DNA of 64,000 bases from Telopea speciosissima (GCF_018873765.1 NC_057918.1:45051871-45115870); one strand, 5' to 3'. Positions 1 to 11,060 are shown, counted from the first letter of the stretch. Notes: generated from the letters alone by a model not told the origin. Numbers and translations: made by a program.

Positions 1-960
1 AGCTTATGTTTGGGAAGAACCTTGGAGATGGATACAATCTCTTGAAGCCCCTAAATTATTTAAAGGGCTATGTGTATTGGACCTCCAACGAAGGTTTGGA
101 CTCACCTCCCCAACCCTAGAACCTTTAGGGGTCCATGAATGAAGGGCTAGAGGTGGAGATCTTCACAACTTTCAAAGGAATGGCGACGGACAAACGATCG
201 GACTCACTGTTGTGTATCCGCTCGTTAGTCCATTCAGTCTAACCTGGCTGTTTAATGGGAGCAGACCCACGAGCGGACCCACTTAGTGAATTCGTCCGTA
301 GCTCAGGTCGTTCTCGGAAAAATCTCAGGGTTTGGACGGATGCACAAGCGGATCCATGTTCCACATCCGCCCGTGAGTCCGTTCCATATATTTTCTGGGT
401 ATGGCCTGGACGGATCCACGACCAGACTCACCTGGCTGCCTCCGTTCCTGCATCCACCCCTGCTGTCTTAACCCAAACTTTAATTAAACTATTGGGACCC
501 TTTGTGGGACCCACCTATACCCTTCTAACACTGTTTTCATGCATCCTCAGACTTTAGAATCTATACGAAAGTGCGTGTTTTAGAGCAAACCTCACCAAAC
601 AGCAAGCAAACGAACTGTGAGTGGGCTTTGGGTGATGTTTGGGCTTGATATATACATATAGAAATATAACTATACAGATTACACAATGGTTTAGAGCCCG
701 TTTGGTAACACTTCTGTTCTAGAACAGGTGTTTTTTACCTTTATCATTTTTTTCTTTTTATGTGTTGGAAACATGTTTATGGGCTCTAAAATGGTGTTTG
801 GTAAACTTTTTCTAGAAACGTTTTTAGAATAGGAAAACAACACAAATTCGTTTGGTAAAATCTATTCTGAAATACCTTTTACCAAATCAATGAATTATTA
901 TAGAAATGCCATTGCTTGACTAAACTTACTTTTAATTAAGATGAAAACATCCACTATGAT
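1..960. other. Intergenic repeat-derived DNA, possible LTR remnant
   Basis: No gene is supported here. Positions about 190-430 hold several short related tags built on GGAC, CGGATCC and TCCGC in both orientations around TGCAC or GAGCGGA cores (about 196-240, 260-300, 333-362, 365-385 and 410-430). This resembles the layout of palindromic tags in the gypsy LTRs at 40-41, 51-52 and 57-58 kb, so the block may be the tail of an LTR cut by the window edge. Positions about 690-890 carry repeated TTTGGTAA motifs in both halves, like a MITE, but no clean ends or target duplication were found. Confidence 0.3.
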
Positions 961-975
961 CATGTACGACAATGC

Positions 976-980
976 AAAAA
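976..980 (-). terminator. RNA polymerase III T-run after the tRNA-like gene
   Basis: Read on the minus strand, five T residues directly follow the 3' side of the acceptor stem of the tRNA-like sequence. A short T run is the normal Pol III termination signal. Its exact position supports a once-functional tRNA unit rather than a chance match. Confidence 0.5.
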
Positions 981-1071
981 GGATCTTGGTGGATTCGAAC
1001 CACCATCCCCTTAGAACATGCTTGAGACATGCGCATGTTCCAAGTGCTCTACCAATTTGAACTAAAGACCC
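981..1071 (-). tRNA. tRNA-like gene, 91 nt, isotype not assigned
   Basis: On the minus strand this folds as a cloverleaf. The acceptor stem GGGTCTT pairs with AAGATCC (one G-T). The D stem GTTC pairs with GAGC. The T arm is GGTGG/CCACC around TTCGAAT. The anticodon-arm base CTTGG pairs with CTAAG, followed by a five-base variable loop. The A box (TAGTTCAAATTGG) and B box (GGTTCGAATCC) fit Pol III promoters, and a TTTTT terminator follows. The odd part is the anticodon arm: 25 nt lie where 7 are expected, and they extend the stem to 12 perfect pairs with an 11-nt loop. This could be a tRNA intron of about 18 nt or a decayed or expanded arm. No U33 is seen in the simple intron model, so no anticodon is assigned and a pseudogene is possible. 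Confidence 0.5.
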
Positions 1072-2546
1072 AACAAGTAGAGTTTGAAGTTTACAAGTAA
1101 CCCAAACCTAACCAAAATCTAATGAAACAGATTCAAATGAAATCCAAACCTCATTGAACTACAAACATAATATGAATCATGGGGAAATAGTAACTTATGT
1201 AGAAGAAGACCCATTCTCAATCCTCTTGAAACATGGAGAATCAGTCAATCCAAATCTGGTCTGGTCATGAAATAGTAACTTATGAAGAAGAAGACCCATT
1301 TCTCTTCCCTAACCAGCTCTCCCCACTTCACTTTAGGTATAGCCCCTACAACACATCCCCATAGGCTTGTTTTACTCCATCTCAGACTGCTGGACAATTA
1401 GACTGCTGCACAAATTGTCCAGCAAAGACCTCAAGCAAACAAAGCCAATGTGAAGAAGCCATACCATGGGTCATTACTCAAATGAATGCTCCAAGGTTCA
1501 GCAGCAGCTGTATGTGCAAGGGGTGGGTAAGTAATTATAAAATCCAATTTAGAAAGAGGTTCTTGCGTGCTCACAAGGACTATCTTCTAAGTTGGAGGAT
1601 TGGAAGGAGGGGGGAGGGGAACAAGCTATATATTGTACCATGAACATGATGGCAAATGATCAATTGAGATCATATCTCTTATAGCAATATCCAACAGAAA
1701 GTTGGGTTCTGAAAAATCTAAAGCAGGTCACGGAAGATTACTCAGCCAATAACAAACATGTCCACCCTGCATGAGACCTAATTCACTCACCGATATGCTT
1801 GGTTAAGCAAGTGCAACATGACAAATACCTACAAAATGGATATAGGAATTCTGCATGCAAGTTTAGAACTAATCAAGAAATACTGTAACAATAAATACAA
1901 TCCTCCACCACGAAATATAACTAAAACTCAAACTCAAACCCAAATCCAAATGAAAGAATTATAGGCCCAGAGGACTTTCAGACAATCCCAGCTCAAGTCA
2001 GTCAACAAGATTAACATTTTCTGATAGGATCATATAACATCGTGTGTCATGGGTAATTGGGTAGGGAACTGAAGGTGGAGAAAACTGAAAAGGACAATTC
2101 AAACAAACATAAACACCAGATTTCAAGCTCCATAAGTTGAAGATTCCAGTTTTTTATAATATAACCAGTTGGAACCTATCTAGGATCTATCTTCTAGAGC
2201 TCAAATATTGAAGAAATGCACATCTTGAGAAGAGTAGAGAAGGAATCTCATATATAATTATACCAATCTACTTCTGCAAGTTACAAATAATAACAAAGGT
2301 TGATGACAAGTTTTTCAATACAAACCCCAAAACCCAATTCCCAACTCTAGTGGACCATGAAATTAATAGACTTCATAGCAGTCAATCTACTACCTTAATT
2401 TTTGAGTTCAGATTAACTTCTGACCAGAGGTACACCAACCCAGGTCTCAATCCTTTTCCTTTTACCTTCTTTTCTATTCCTCTTCGAATTATAAATATTC
2501 AACCTGTTCCTCAAGTCAAATGCAGGAACACGATCAAACGATTTCA
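1072..2546. other. Non-coding stretch, nothing recognised
   Basis: AT-rich sequence with no supported reading frame, RNA gene or clear repeat ends. The right end, next to the broken copia gag, may be residual copia or host DNA; the junction is not visible. Confidence 0.3.
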
Positions 2547-3513
2547 TCAAGGTTCAATTATCCAGTCATTTGGTTTCTCAACCAAAAATACTTCGGTTAT
2601 CATCGCTGCAAAGACTTCCTCTTCAACAAGATTGACTTTTGCCTTATCTGGCAAAACCTTCTTTTTTTCTACAGTCTTTCTTAAAGTGACCCGGCTTGCT
2701 GCATATGAAGCAATTTCCTTTCTTCCTCTTTGAGTTTGAATTCTTCTGAACAGGATTGCCTTTCCTCTTGATATTTGGTTTCTTCTCTGTTTCCACCAGA
2801 TTGGCATTGGATCAAATGTATCCAATGGGCTTTTCACCTTTGTCTTTGATGCGGTTCCGTTCCTCTATTTTGATGCGAACTACCACCTAATCAAAAGACC
2901 AGTCCTTCCTCTTGTGTTTCATAGTAGTTTTGAAATCCTTCCAAGAGTCAAGTAGTTTATCAATTAAAGAACTTGTGACAAACAGATCCGGTAAAATCAT
3001 GTTCTCTTTAGCCAAATTCCCAACCATAACCTGAAATCTGTCTACTTGAGAAGAGATGGTTTCACCTTCAGTCATTTGGAAGTTCAGAAAATTTGACACC
3101 ACATACTTCTTTAAGCCAGCATCTTCCAGAGTATATTTGTTGACCAAAGCATTCCAAATCATGTAGGCATGATCAAAGGAATTGTAAACATTGTACAATT
3201 CATTCGACAGAGCATTCAGAATCCTGTTTTTGCATTGAAAATCTGCCTCGATCCAAGCAACCCTCTTCATATCAAGATCAATATCCTCAGTTTCTGGAGG
3301 CTTGGGATCAGTCAATGCAAAAGCCACCCCTATTTGCGTCAAGGCAAATAGCATCATCTGTTTCCACCGTTTAAAATTTTGCCCGGTGAACTGCGCTATC
3401 TTATCAAACTCTGAGACTATTCTCAGTTTCTCCATACTCGGTTGTATGGTAGCAGCAGTACTTTGGGCAGTGGCAACAGTAGGTGGAGTGTCCACAGTAT
3501 TATTCTCAGCCAT
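2547..3513 (-). pseudogene. Ty1/copia gag, broken, with the start of protease
   Basis: The first 208 codons (3513 down to 2887) give a plant copia gag N-terminus. It has the FTGQNFKRWKQMM and YMIWNALVNKY blocks typical of DUF4219/UBN2-type gag, which packages element RNA in cytoplasmic particles. A stop follows DWSFD. In another frame at 2671-2712 there is a complete CCHC zinc knuckle (C-x2-C-x4-H-x4-C) in an arginine and lysine rich stretch. The frame then changes again to VNLVEEEVFAAM and ends at DWIIEP, where the protease DSGA active site would normally follow. Homology stops there, so protease, integrase, reverse transcriptase and RNase H are missing. The LTR upstream on the same strand is at 3811-4552. 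The element is a 5' remnant and cannot be autonomous. Confidence 0.8.
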
Positions 3514-3796
3514 AGTCTTACACAGAAAAAAGCCAAATAAATTTCTAAATCCTTAAGAATGTTATTCAAGGCATATACTGTAAGACAAATCAGGTATACA
3601 GAAATAGAGAAATACCTGTTATTGCACAACAGTTACAGAGAGAAACAAACCAGAAAGGAAGAAGCACGAACTAACCGAGTTGAGTCGTGTCTGAAAGATA
3701 CTTTTCTTAAGGATTTAGATGCCCCAACTTCTGCACCGGGGTTGACCTTGCACCTTACCCTCCAAGATGAAACAACTCCTAAACGTATAGGTTGCA

Positions 3797-3809
3797 GAAC
3801 CTGATACGA
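3797..3809 (-). other. Probable primer-binding site of the truncated copia element
   Basis: On the minus strand a segment containing GTATCAGGTTC lies between the LTR and gag. It resembles the initiator-Met tRNA site TGGTATCAGAGCC but with mismatches. A second partial match (TTTGGTATC) lies about 15 bp upstream inside the presumed LTR end, so the exact LTR/PBS border is uncertain. Confidence 0.4.
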
Positions 3810-3810
3810 G

Positions 3811-4552
3811 TTCTAAGGATACCAAACGGTTATACTAGCCCTCTGTTTATAGAAGATACAGTAAAACTAAACTGTCTCTGGAATGAACAGTTGCAGAGAC
3901 AGAGAAACGAATTCTGTTGTGTATATATCAAATGTAGGCACAACATGGTGTATATATAATGATGAAGTACCCTTTCAAAGGGATACAAATACATACAGGA
4001 GATGTATGATCGTATGTATACCCTCCACGTACAGGGAGGGGATGTATCTATTCATATACATGTACGAATAGACACGCATGGTTCAACCATATAGATGAAC
4101 CACGGGTGAACCAAAATGAAAACTTCTCCTTATTAAAAAATAAGGTTTTGCCCACACCCACACCCACACCCCGACCCCGACCTCGGCCACGGCCCGGCTC
4201 GGCGTACACGCGCTCGCGCGATTCAAAAGCACCCTAAGGACCCCCCCACACACACTAGAGAGTAGGGTGACTTCCTCTCCAAAGGGCTCACACCTTAAAG
4301 AGACAACCCTATATATATATACCCCTCAAGTAACTCTCTCACAACCAATGTGAGACTATTCTTGAGCTCAATTATAGCCTCTTGCACACAAGAGAGCACG
4401 ACAAAATTCAAACAAAATAGTGGAGGGAAATAAAAAAGGAGGTTTTGAATCAAAACACAAATTTTGAAACTTTGACACACTTGAAAAAGTGCTTTTTGAA
4501 ACAAGTACTTTGACTCAAAAGTGCTTTTATAAAATAATAGTACAATAGAACA
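3811..4552 (-). repeat. 5' LTR of the truncated copia element (borders approximate)
   Basis: This lies just upstream of the PBS-like site and gag on the minus strand. Read on that strand it starts TGTTCTATTG and has a CACATTGGTTGTGAGAGAG block followed by a TATATATA box, which is common in plant copia LTR promoters. A GC-rich stretch near 4150-4220 with GGTGTGG repeats follows. No partner LTR was found, and the plus-strand right end abuts the LINE, so neither border is confirmed by a target duplication. Confidence 0.5.
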
Positions 4553-4556
4553 TGAA

Positions 4557-5411
4557 ATGTCCTTGGATCCTAGTAACCCTGAGCAAGTGGACACTCGGAA
4601 TGGTCATCATCTCTGCAATTTGATTGAGTCTTATATTAATCCATCAAGAGGGCTTCCCAGGCAACCCTCTCTATTACAAGCTAGAATTCCCAGCAACCGT
4701 GGTCGATCAGTCAACCGGCTCATCAACAATCCAGCGCCACCAGCTTTGATCAACTTGCATAGACGACAAAGCGAAGGCATAACCTTAATCACTCGGATTT
4801 GATAGGTATAAATGTTGGATCAACGGTCAACCCGGTACCTGATCGAGAGCATGTCAATCCCATGGGCAATGGAAATAAAACAAATCATGCTATGAATCCT
4901 ACCTATGGACTAGACCAATTTACTGGACCTGATCATGTTCTTGGCAACACAAGTTCAACTTTCATTCAGCCAAGTCTCGAGGAGGAAAAGAAAAACCGGG
5001 AATTTGGACACGCACAAGCTCCAGGACAACACTCTCATGTAGGGCTTCAACTCCCTTCCTCTGATCAGAAGTTGAATGCTTTAGCACCCCTTTCAAAAAT
5101 TGTGGCTTATTTCCACGGAGGCGCAGGACAACCAGGGGGGCCCTACTCCTTCAGTGATCATTAAAGAGCTAGAATCTGACGGAGAATCCCAAATCAGTCC
5201 AGTGAAGGTCAAACGGCAAGCACAAAGTCTCCCTAGCCCTATCATTCGCAGTTTCAAGCGTTTACGCATTGAACCATCTTCAGAAACCTCTTCGCCAACG
5301 CCTACGAATCTGCTGAAGTGGTACCCTCCAAAGGAAAGACAAAAAACCAAAAGGCCGAAAGCGACACTTGAGCTTCAAAAATTCCTCTTTGGAACAGGGA
5401 GTATCTTCTGA
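4557..5411 (+). pseudogene. LINE ORF1 remnant (C-terminal part)
   Basis: Three overlapping open segments (4557-4802, 4799-5164 and 5100-5411) sit in alternating frames and appear to be one proline, serine and asparagine rich protein broken by frameshifts. The position, directly before the ORF2 start at 5460, is that of a LINE ORF1, a nucleic-acid-binding gag-like protein. The RNA-binding and zinc-knuckle parts are not visible, which fits loss of the 5' portion. The short basic run IIRSFKRLRIEP near the end is the only notable motif. The identification rests mainly on position. Confidence 0.5.
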
Positions 5412-5459
5412 CTCTAGAAAGGTTTGGGTGGCTACCTCGATAAAGCCACCCAGGTCTCC

Positions 5460-8400
5460 ATGAGTATCCTTGCATGGAACTGTCAGGGGAACGGTCGACC
5501 CCTGACCGTCCAATACCTCTGTAACCTGGTGGCCTCCAATCGATCGTGTCTGGTTTTCTTAATGGAAACCAAAAAGCCAAATTCTGCTTTAGAAAAGTAA
5601 AAAAACCGAAAATGGGTTTTGATCATTGCTTCGACTTAGAACCTCAAGGCCGCTCTGGTGGCCTTGCCATTTTTTGGAATTCTGCAGTAGATGTTAGTAT
5701 TTTGTCCTCTTCCACTAGGATTTTGGATGTCTTGTTTTATTCTTACTCTTTAAATTTACGTTTTAGGTTAACATTGCTATATGGGGAACCCAAAGTTGAT
5801 CGTCGTGCAACTTTTCGGAGGGAGCTATCGTAGTTGGGTCGCACGATCTCGAGACCGTGGCTTTGCTTGGGTGATTTCAATGAAATTCTTTGTCAAGAAG
5901 AAAAGTTGGGTGGCCAGGTAAAACCGTACTCCCAAATTCAGAATTTTAGAACTGCTATTGATGATTGTGATCTTGTGGAATTAAAGTTTTCGGGACCTCC
6001 TTTCTCTTGGTCTAATAAGAGAAAAGGGAAAGACCTCATCTTAGCAAGCATAGATAAGACCTTTGCCAATGGAGCTTTCCTTAGGGACACGGCTCTGTTT
6101 CTGTCCATAGGTTTGCTATGATTGGCTCTAACCATTGCCCTTTTATTGTCCATGTTGACCAATCTCATCGTAGACGAGCAAAAGGGTTTCGTTTTGAGGC
6201 CAAGTGGGAAGGCCATCTTGATCTACCTGGTGTCATTGAAAATGCTTGGAATCACACATGTCAAGGTTCTGACCTGTTTAAATTGCACACAAAAATTAGG
6301 AATTGTGGGGTTAAACTTAGGAATTGGAGTAAAAGCACATTTGGCAATGCCAATGTTGAAATTGCAAAGGCTAGAGAAGCTTTGGAGGCTATTCAAAATA
6401 ACCCAAATCTCCCTGACTCACAATCCCGCGAGAAGGAGTGTAGGAAACACTTGGGATCCTTGCTCCAACAGGAAGAGGTGTATTGGGCCCAGCGCTCCAG
6501 AATTAAATGGCTGACGGCTAGTGACTGAAATACCTCTTTCTTCCATACTGTGACATCGAGGAGAAGACAATTTAATAATATCACCCGCCTTAAAAATAGT
6601 GATGGGGATTGGATTTTAGATGCCTCTGATTTAGCTACCCACATCACTAATTTTTTTGATGGGTTGTCCTCCTCTTCAAACCCTTCTGGGATTGCAGAGT
6701 TCCTCTAGTGTGTGCCTGTCCACATAAATCATGCTCAGAATGAAATGTAATGCCGTGACTTCACTGATGAGGAAATAAAAAGCGCATTGTTTCAAATTGG
6801 AGCCTACAAAGCTCCAGGTCTTGATGGAATGTCGGCCAGGTTCTTCCAGTCTAATTGGCATATTGTGGGGACTGGTCTTATTGTAGCTGTTAAAAGATTT
6901 TTTCAAAATGGGTTCATGTTAAGGGATTTTAATAGCACTGCCATCATTTTGATCCCTAAACAAAAGTGTCCTGAGGAAATCAGTCAGTTCAGGCCTATTA
7001 GCTTGTGTTTTGTCCCTATTAGCTTGTGTTTTGTCTTCTATAAGGTTATTGCTAAATGCCTGGTTAATAGACTTAAACCCCTATTAAATTCCCTTATTAG
7101 CCCCAATCAAAGTGCCTTCATTCCATCAAGGATCATCTCTGATAACGTATATGTTGCTCATGAGATCCTAAATCAAATGCGCACATCTAAAGGCAAAACT
7201 GACCATATGGCTCTTAAATTAGATTTGTGCAAAGCCTATGACAAAGTGGAATGGACCTTTCTTGAATCTATGCTTCTAAAAATAGGCTTTTCTAACAAAT
7301 GGGTCCAGTGGGTAATGCAATGTGTCACCAATGTCAGTTATCACATTAGAGTAAATGGGACGATTATTGGCCATGTTAACCTTTCTAGAGGACTTAGGCA
7401 GGGATGTCCTCTTAGTCCCTATCTTTTTGTTTTCTGCCAAGAAGCCTTATCCTATTATTTGCTTCAAGCTGAGCTAAACCACCAAATCTCAAGAATTAGA
7501 ACTAGTAGACATGGCCCGATTGTTTCCCATTTACTCTTTGCTGATGACTATTTGTTATTTTCTAAAGCTGGCAAACATGAGAGTTCCACCCTAATAAATC
7601 TGTTGAATGATTTCTGCAAGGTGTCGGGTCAAGAATTAAGTGTTAATAAATCTAGTGTGCTTTTTAGCCCAAATGTGGCCCCTTCAGTTGAGCAAGAGGT
7701 AGCCTCCATTCTAGGTTTTAAAGTTGTGCCCCTTCATGGGAAGTATGTGGGCCTGCCGACTGAATTTGGAGAGAGAGTCCAATCTAAGCTTGCGGGGTGG
7801 AAAGAGAGCCTTTTGTCTGCTATCGGGAAAGAAATTCTTATAAAATCTATGGCCACTAGCATTCCCCTTTACCCAATGTCCCTTTTTCTCCTTCCCATCT
7901 CTATTTGTAATAAGCTCAACAAAATCATTAAACATTTTTGGTGGAAAGATAGAGATGCAAAAGGGATCTATTGGGTAAGTTAGGAAAACCTTTGCATAGG
8001 TAAGTCAAGTGGGGGATTGGGCTTTAGAGACTTTAGGAGTTTTAACTTGGCTTTATTGGCCCATCAATGCTGGAGGATTCTATCAAACGAAGAGGCTCTT
8101 TGGGTTAAAGTTCTCAAGGGAAAATACTTCCCTAACTCATCTTTCTTGAATGCCTTGCCTCGCCAAAAATGTTCTTGGGCCTGGAGAAGCCTCCTTAGGG
8201 GTCGGACCCTCTTGTTGGAAGATATCCGCAGGAAAATCAGAGATGGAAAATCTACCTCCATCCTCCTTTATGCTTGGGTTCCTTCCCTTCCTGGGGGAAG
8301 GATCAGAGGTCCAGTACTTAATGGAAATATCAATTCTGTGGAGGACCTCATTCTTCAACCCTCTAAGTAGTGGAATGTTCATCTGATTTGCTCTTCTTTT

Positions 8401-9597
8401 GTGAATAGGGAAGCTCAAGCTATTCTGCAAATCCCTATCCCTATATCTCCTTCAACAGACTTATGGTATTGGGATCCATCCAAAAATGGTAAGTTTTCAG
8501 TAAAGTCTGCATATTACTTAGCTTTGAATTCTAACATTGTTAGAAATAGATCTGGTTGTGCTTCAGCATCAAACTCTTTGTTTTGGAAACAACTTTGGAA
8601 ATTAGACATTTTGCCAAAAATGAAACTCTTTTTATGGAGATGTGTGAATGCTTTAGCTGTTAATCAATTACTTTTTACTAGATCCATCACCCATAATGCT
8701 AAATGCCCCATTTGTCAGTTGGATGAGGAATCTATTGTGCATGCTTTGTTTCAGTGTTTTTTTGCCTCTTCATGTTGGTTGGCTTCCCCTTTCCGTTTGG
8801 ACACATCTTCCTTTCAAGGTAATGATTTTAAAGATTGGATTTGCTTCTTGTTTGATATGTATAGGGATATTCCAAACCAACGCGACTATTATATCCAATG
8901 GTCATCTCTTCTTTGGCAAATCTGGAAAACCCGAAATAAGGTAGTATTTAACTTTGAAAATCCGAATCTTACTGCCACCATCAAAGCTTTTAATCATACT
9001 GTGGAAGAAGGTAGACTAGGTATAAGCCGATTTCCTAATCCTCATTTGCCCGATAATAATCCTTCTTCCTATTGCTTGTCTTTTGATTTCAGCCTGCCTA
9101 TTTCTTCTCCAACTTTTGTACTGGCTTTCACTGATGTGGCATGGAACAGCAAGTCAATGAAAGGTGGAAGGGGGTTAATTCTGTTCGATGGAGTTAAGCG
9201 TTTCATTGCGGCTAAATGCAAGGCTGGTTCGAGTTTCTCAGCAGCATCTATGGAGACAGAAAGTGTCCGTGATGCATTACTGCTAGCTAGCAGCTTGGGT
9301 TTTTCAAACCTGGTTTTATTCTCAGATTGCTAGGCCTTTGTCAGCTCTCTTAACGGGATCCCATCCTCCCTTGATTGGGCTACACTCTCCATTGTGGAGG
9401 ACATTTTATGTATTTCCTCAAGTTTTATAAACGTTGAGTTTCGTTTTATCCCTAGATCTTTGAATAAGGAAGCTCACTTCCTTGCAGCAGGAGCTTCTAA
9501 GTTTGCTTTATCTAAAACCTGGTGGCCTAATCCACCTCCTTTTCTTGTAAATATGACTTTCCTCAGCGGGAGATCCTCCTCTACTGATTTTCTTTAA
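5460..9597 (+). pseudogene. LINE ORF2: endonuclease, reverse transcriptase, RNase H
   Basis: The ATG at 5460 opens MSILAWNCQGNG, the usual start of the LINE endonuclease. GGLAIFW, LGDFNEIL and SNHCPF follow as further endonuclease blocks. The reverse transcriptase runs from about 6800: APGLDGM, RPISLC, LDLCKAYDKVEW, GLRQGCPLSPYLF and the catalytic FADD at 7537-7548. A zinc-binding RVT region follows (W-x-L-D-ILPKMKLFLWR, then CPIC and HALFQC near 8700-8760). An RNase H of the RVT_3 type closes the protein (TDVAWN, METES, FSDC). The frame is broken: frameshifts lie near 5590-5610 and 6115, and stops at 5831, about 6526, 6706, 6748, 7981, 8368 and 9331. Several stops sit where W, R or Q is conserved. 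A 21 bp tandem duplication at 6994-7035 doubles PISLCFV inside the RT domain. Confidence 0.88.
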
Positions 9598-9666
9598 TAT
9601 AAATTTAGTCTCTTGTCCCCAAAAAAAAAAAAAAATCAAAAGAGAAAATCAAATTTATTTATTTAT

Positions 9667-9946
9667 GGGAAATTTACACATACCACCCCTAAGGTTTGAC
9701 GAAAGGATATTTTCACCCCCCAGTTTTGGAAAATTCTGCGTACCCCCTGAGATTTGCAAACGGTAACAAATAAGCCCATTCCGTCAGTTCATGACTAACA
9801 CTGTTAAAAATTAGACTTGAACTGACGGAATATCCCTTCTAAGAAGAACCTAAAAGAAGAAAGAGGTGAATGGACAAAATTAACAAAGGAAAAAAAACCT
9901 GCAACTCATCTTCCCCAATCAAATTGGGGAAGATGAGTTGCAGGTT
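9667..9946 (+). repeat. Left terminal inverted repeat of the MULE, ending in a palindrome
   Basis: The outer 185 bp or so match the reverse complement of the right end with only scattered differences. The repeat continues more loosely inward to a palindrome at 9896-9946, whose two 24 bp arms are perfect and separated by CAA. Confidence 0.85.
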
Positions 9947-10428
9947 TTAGACTTGGATTTGTATGGTGTCAAATCTACTAGAGAGATATTGAAAAAACTA
10001 GACATGAGAGAGAGAGAAGAAAAATGGTATTCAGAATGCTTAGGTATCCATGGGTCCACGAAAAAGAAGACACATTGTTCGTGGATGCATGGAAGGAATT
10101 TTTTTACAGGAAATTCTCTCCAAAGAATCATTGCTCCTCTGGCGTATGCTCTAATACACAATGACTAGTAGTAAATTCTAAAATTTACAATCTAGGTTGC
10201 ACAAGCTCTAGTGTCGTTAAAACTATTCTTTGTGGAGCAGGGACAAGGGAGGGTCAATGGTTGCGGAACAAGACATTTGAAACGGAACCCATTAAAGGCC
10301 CTAAGAATACTATAGTAGTTCATTAATTCTTAGTTGCTGCCCTAAAATTCGATTAGGTTTTAGAAGAAGAAGCAGAAGAGGTAAAGAAGGGGTGAAAAAG
10401 GTTTTAGTTGCAGGTTAGGGTTCGACTT

Positions 10429-10628
10429 CTCAACTTCATAGACGGTCTCTAGTCTACTTGCGGGCGAAGAACAGATCATCGTTTTCACCACAAACCATGT
10501 TGAGGAACTGGATCCAGCTCTCATAAGGAGTGATCGCATGGACTTGCACATTGATATGTCCTACTGTTGCTTCGAAGCGTTTAAGGTCCTGGGCAAGAAT
10601 TACTTCGACCTCGATTCACACCCTTTGT
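10429..10628 (+). pseudogene. Captured AAA-ATPase fragment (BCS1-like, plant AATP1 type)
   Basis: Two plus-strand frames read LLNFIDGL-stop-STCG and then, after a frameshift near 10462, EEQIIVFTTNHVEELDPALI, SDRMDLHIDMSYC and NYFDLDSHPLFDTI. This is the end of the Walker B region through sensor 1 and the arginine-finger segment of plant BCS1-like AAA-ATPases, which are membrane-associated ATP-driven chaperones of mitochondria or ER. The usual W of the DGLW motif is a TAG at 10450-10452, and the usual G of RSGRMD is D. Walker A, the N-terminal membrane segment and the C-terminal lid are absent. The fragment is uninterrupted by an intron and lies between the MULE inverted repeats, so it is a captured passenger and not a working gene. 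Confidence 0.8.
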
Positions 10629-10800
10629 TTGACACGATTCGTGGGAGTGATGGTGAACAAATCAGAGTTTAGGGTAAAAGTTTGAGGGTGGAGCAGAGAG
10701 TTATGGTGAAGATGGTAATGATTCGATTCAGGCAAAGAGGTTAAAGAGGAGTGATTGAGTGACAAACATTTTAACGAATCAATGGGGGTGCTAGGATGGT

Positions 10801-11060
10801 TGCAACTCATCTTCCTCAATCGATTTTGGGGAAGATGAGTTGCAGGTTTTGGTTTTTTTTTTTTTTGTTTTTTTGGGTTTTTCTTAGAAGGGCAATTCTG
10901 TCAGTTCAAGTCTAATTTTTAATAGTGTTAGTCATGAATTGACGAAATGGGCTTATTTGTTACCGTTTGCAAACCTCAGGGGGGTACGCAGAATTTTCCA
11001 AAACTGGGGGGTGAAAATATCCTTTCGTCAAACCTCAGGGGTGGTATGTGTAAATTTCCC
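10801..11060 (-). repeat. Right terminal inverted repeat of the MULE, ending in a palindrome
   Basis: Reverse complement of the left end, starting GGGAAATTTACACATACC on the minus strand. At its inner border (10801-10844) it again carries the GCAACTCATCTTCC palindrome, here with a few mismatches and a longer loop, followed by a T-rich tract at about 10846-10875 in place of the left arm's A-rich spacer. Confidence 0.83.

Larger units (their letters stand above)
4553..9635 (+). mobile_element. LINE (L1-type non-LTR retrotransposon), 5'-truncated
   Basis: A plus-strand unit holds a remnant of ORF1, then an endonuclease/reverse-transcriptase/RNase H ORF2, then a 3' poly-A tail of 15 A at 9621-9635. 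This order is that of plant L1-type LINEs, which copy themselves by target-primed reverse transcription. The left side starts abruptly against the copia LTR, as expected of 5' truncation. I could not find a convincing target-site duplication. The coding part carries many stops and at least two frameshifts, so the copy is dead. Confidence 0.88.
9667..11060. mobile_element. Mutator-like element carrying a host gene fragment (Pack-MULE)
   Basis: A 1394 bp unit is bounded by long inverted repeats starting GGGAAATTTACACATACC on each strand. It is flanked on both sides by the same 13 bp TTTATTTATTTAT (9654-9666 and 11061-11073). MULEs make 8-11 bp duplications, and the low-complexity flank makes the exact length ambiguous. 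There is no transposase frame, so the element is non-autonomous. The interior contains part of an AAA-ATPase gene at 10429-10628 and otherwise unrecognised DNA (about 9947-10428 and 10629-10800). Long TIRs of more than 150 bp plus a captured gene piece are the definition of a Pack-MULE. Confidence 0.8.

Noticed and set aside
255..557. 100-codon open frame near the left end
   Set aside because: It overlaps the CGGATCC-type tags of repeat DNA, has no family resemblance and no supporting signals.
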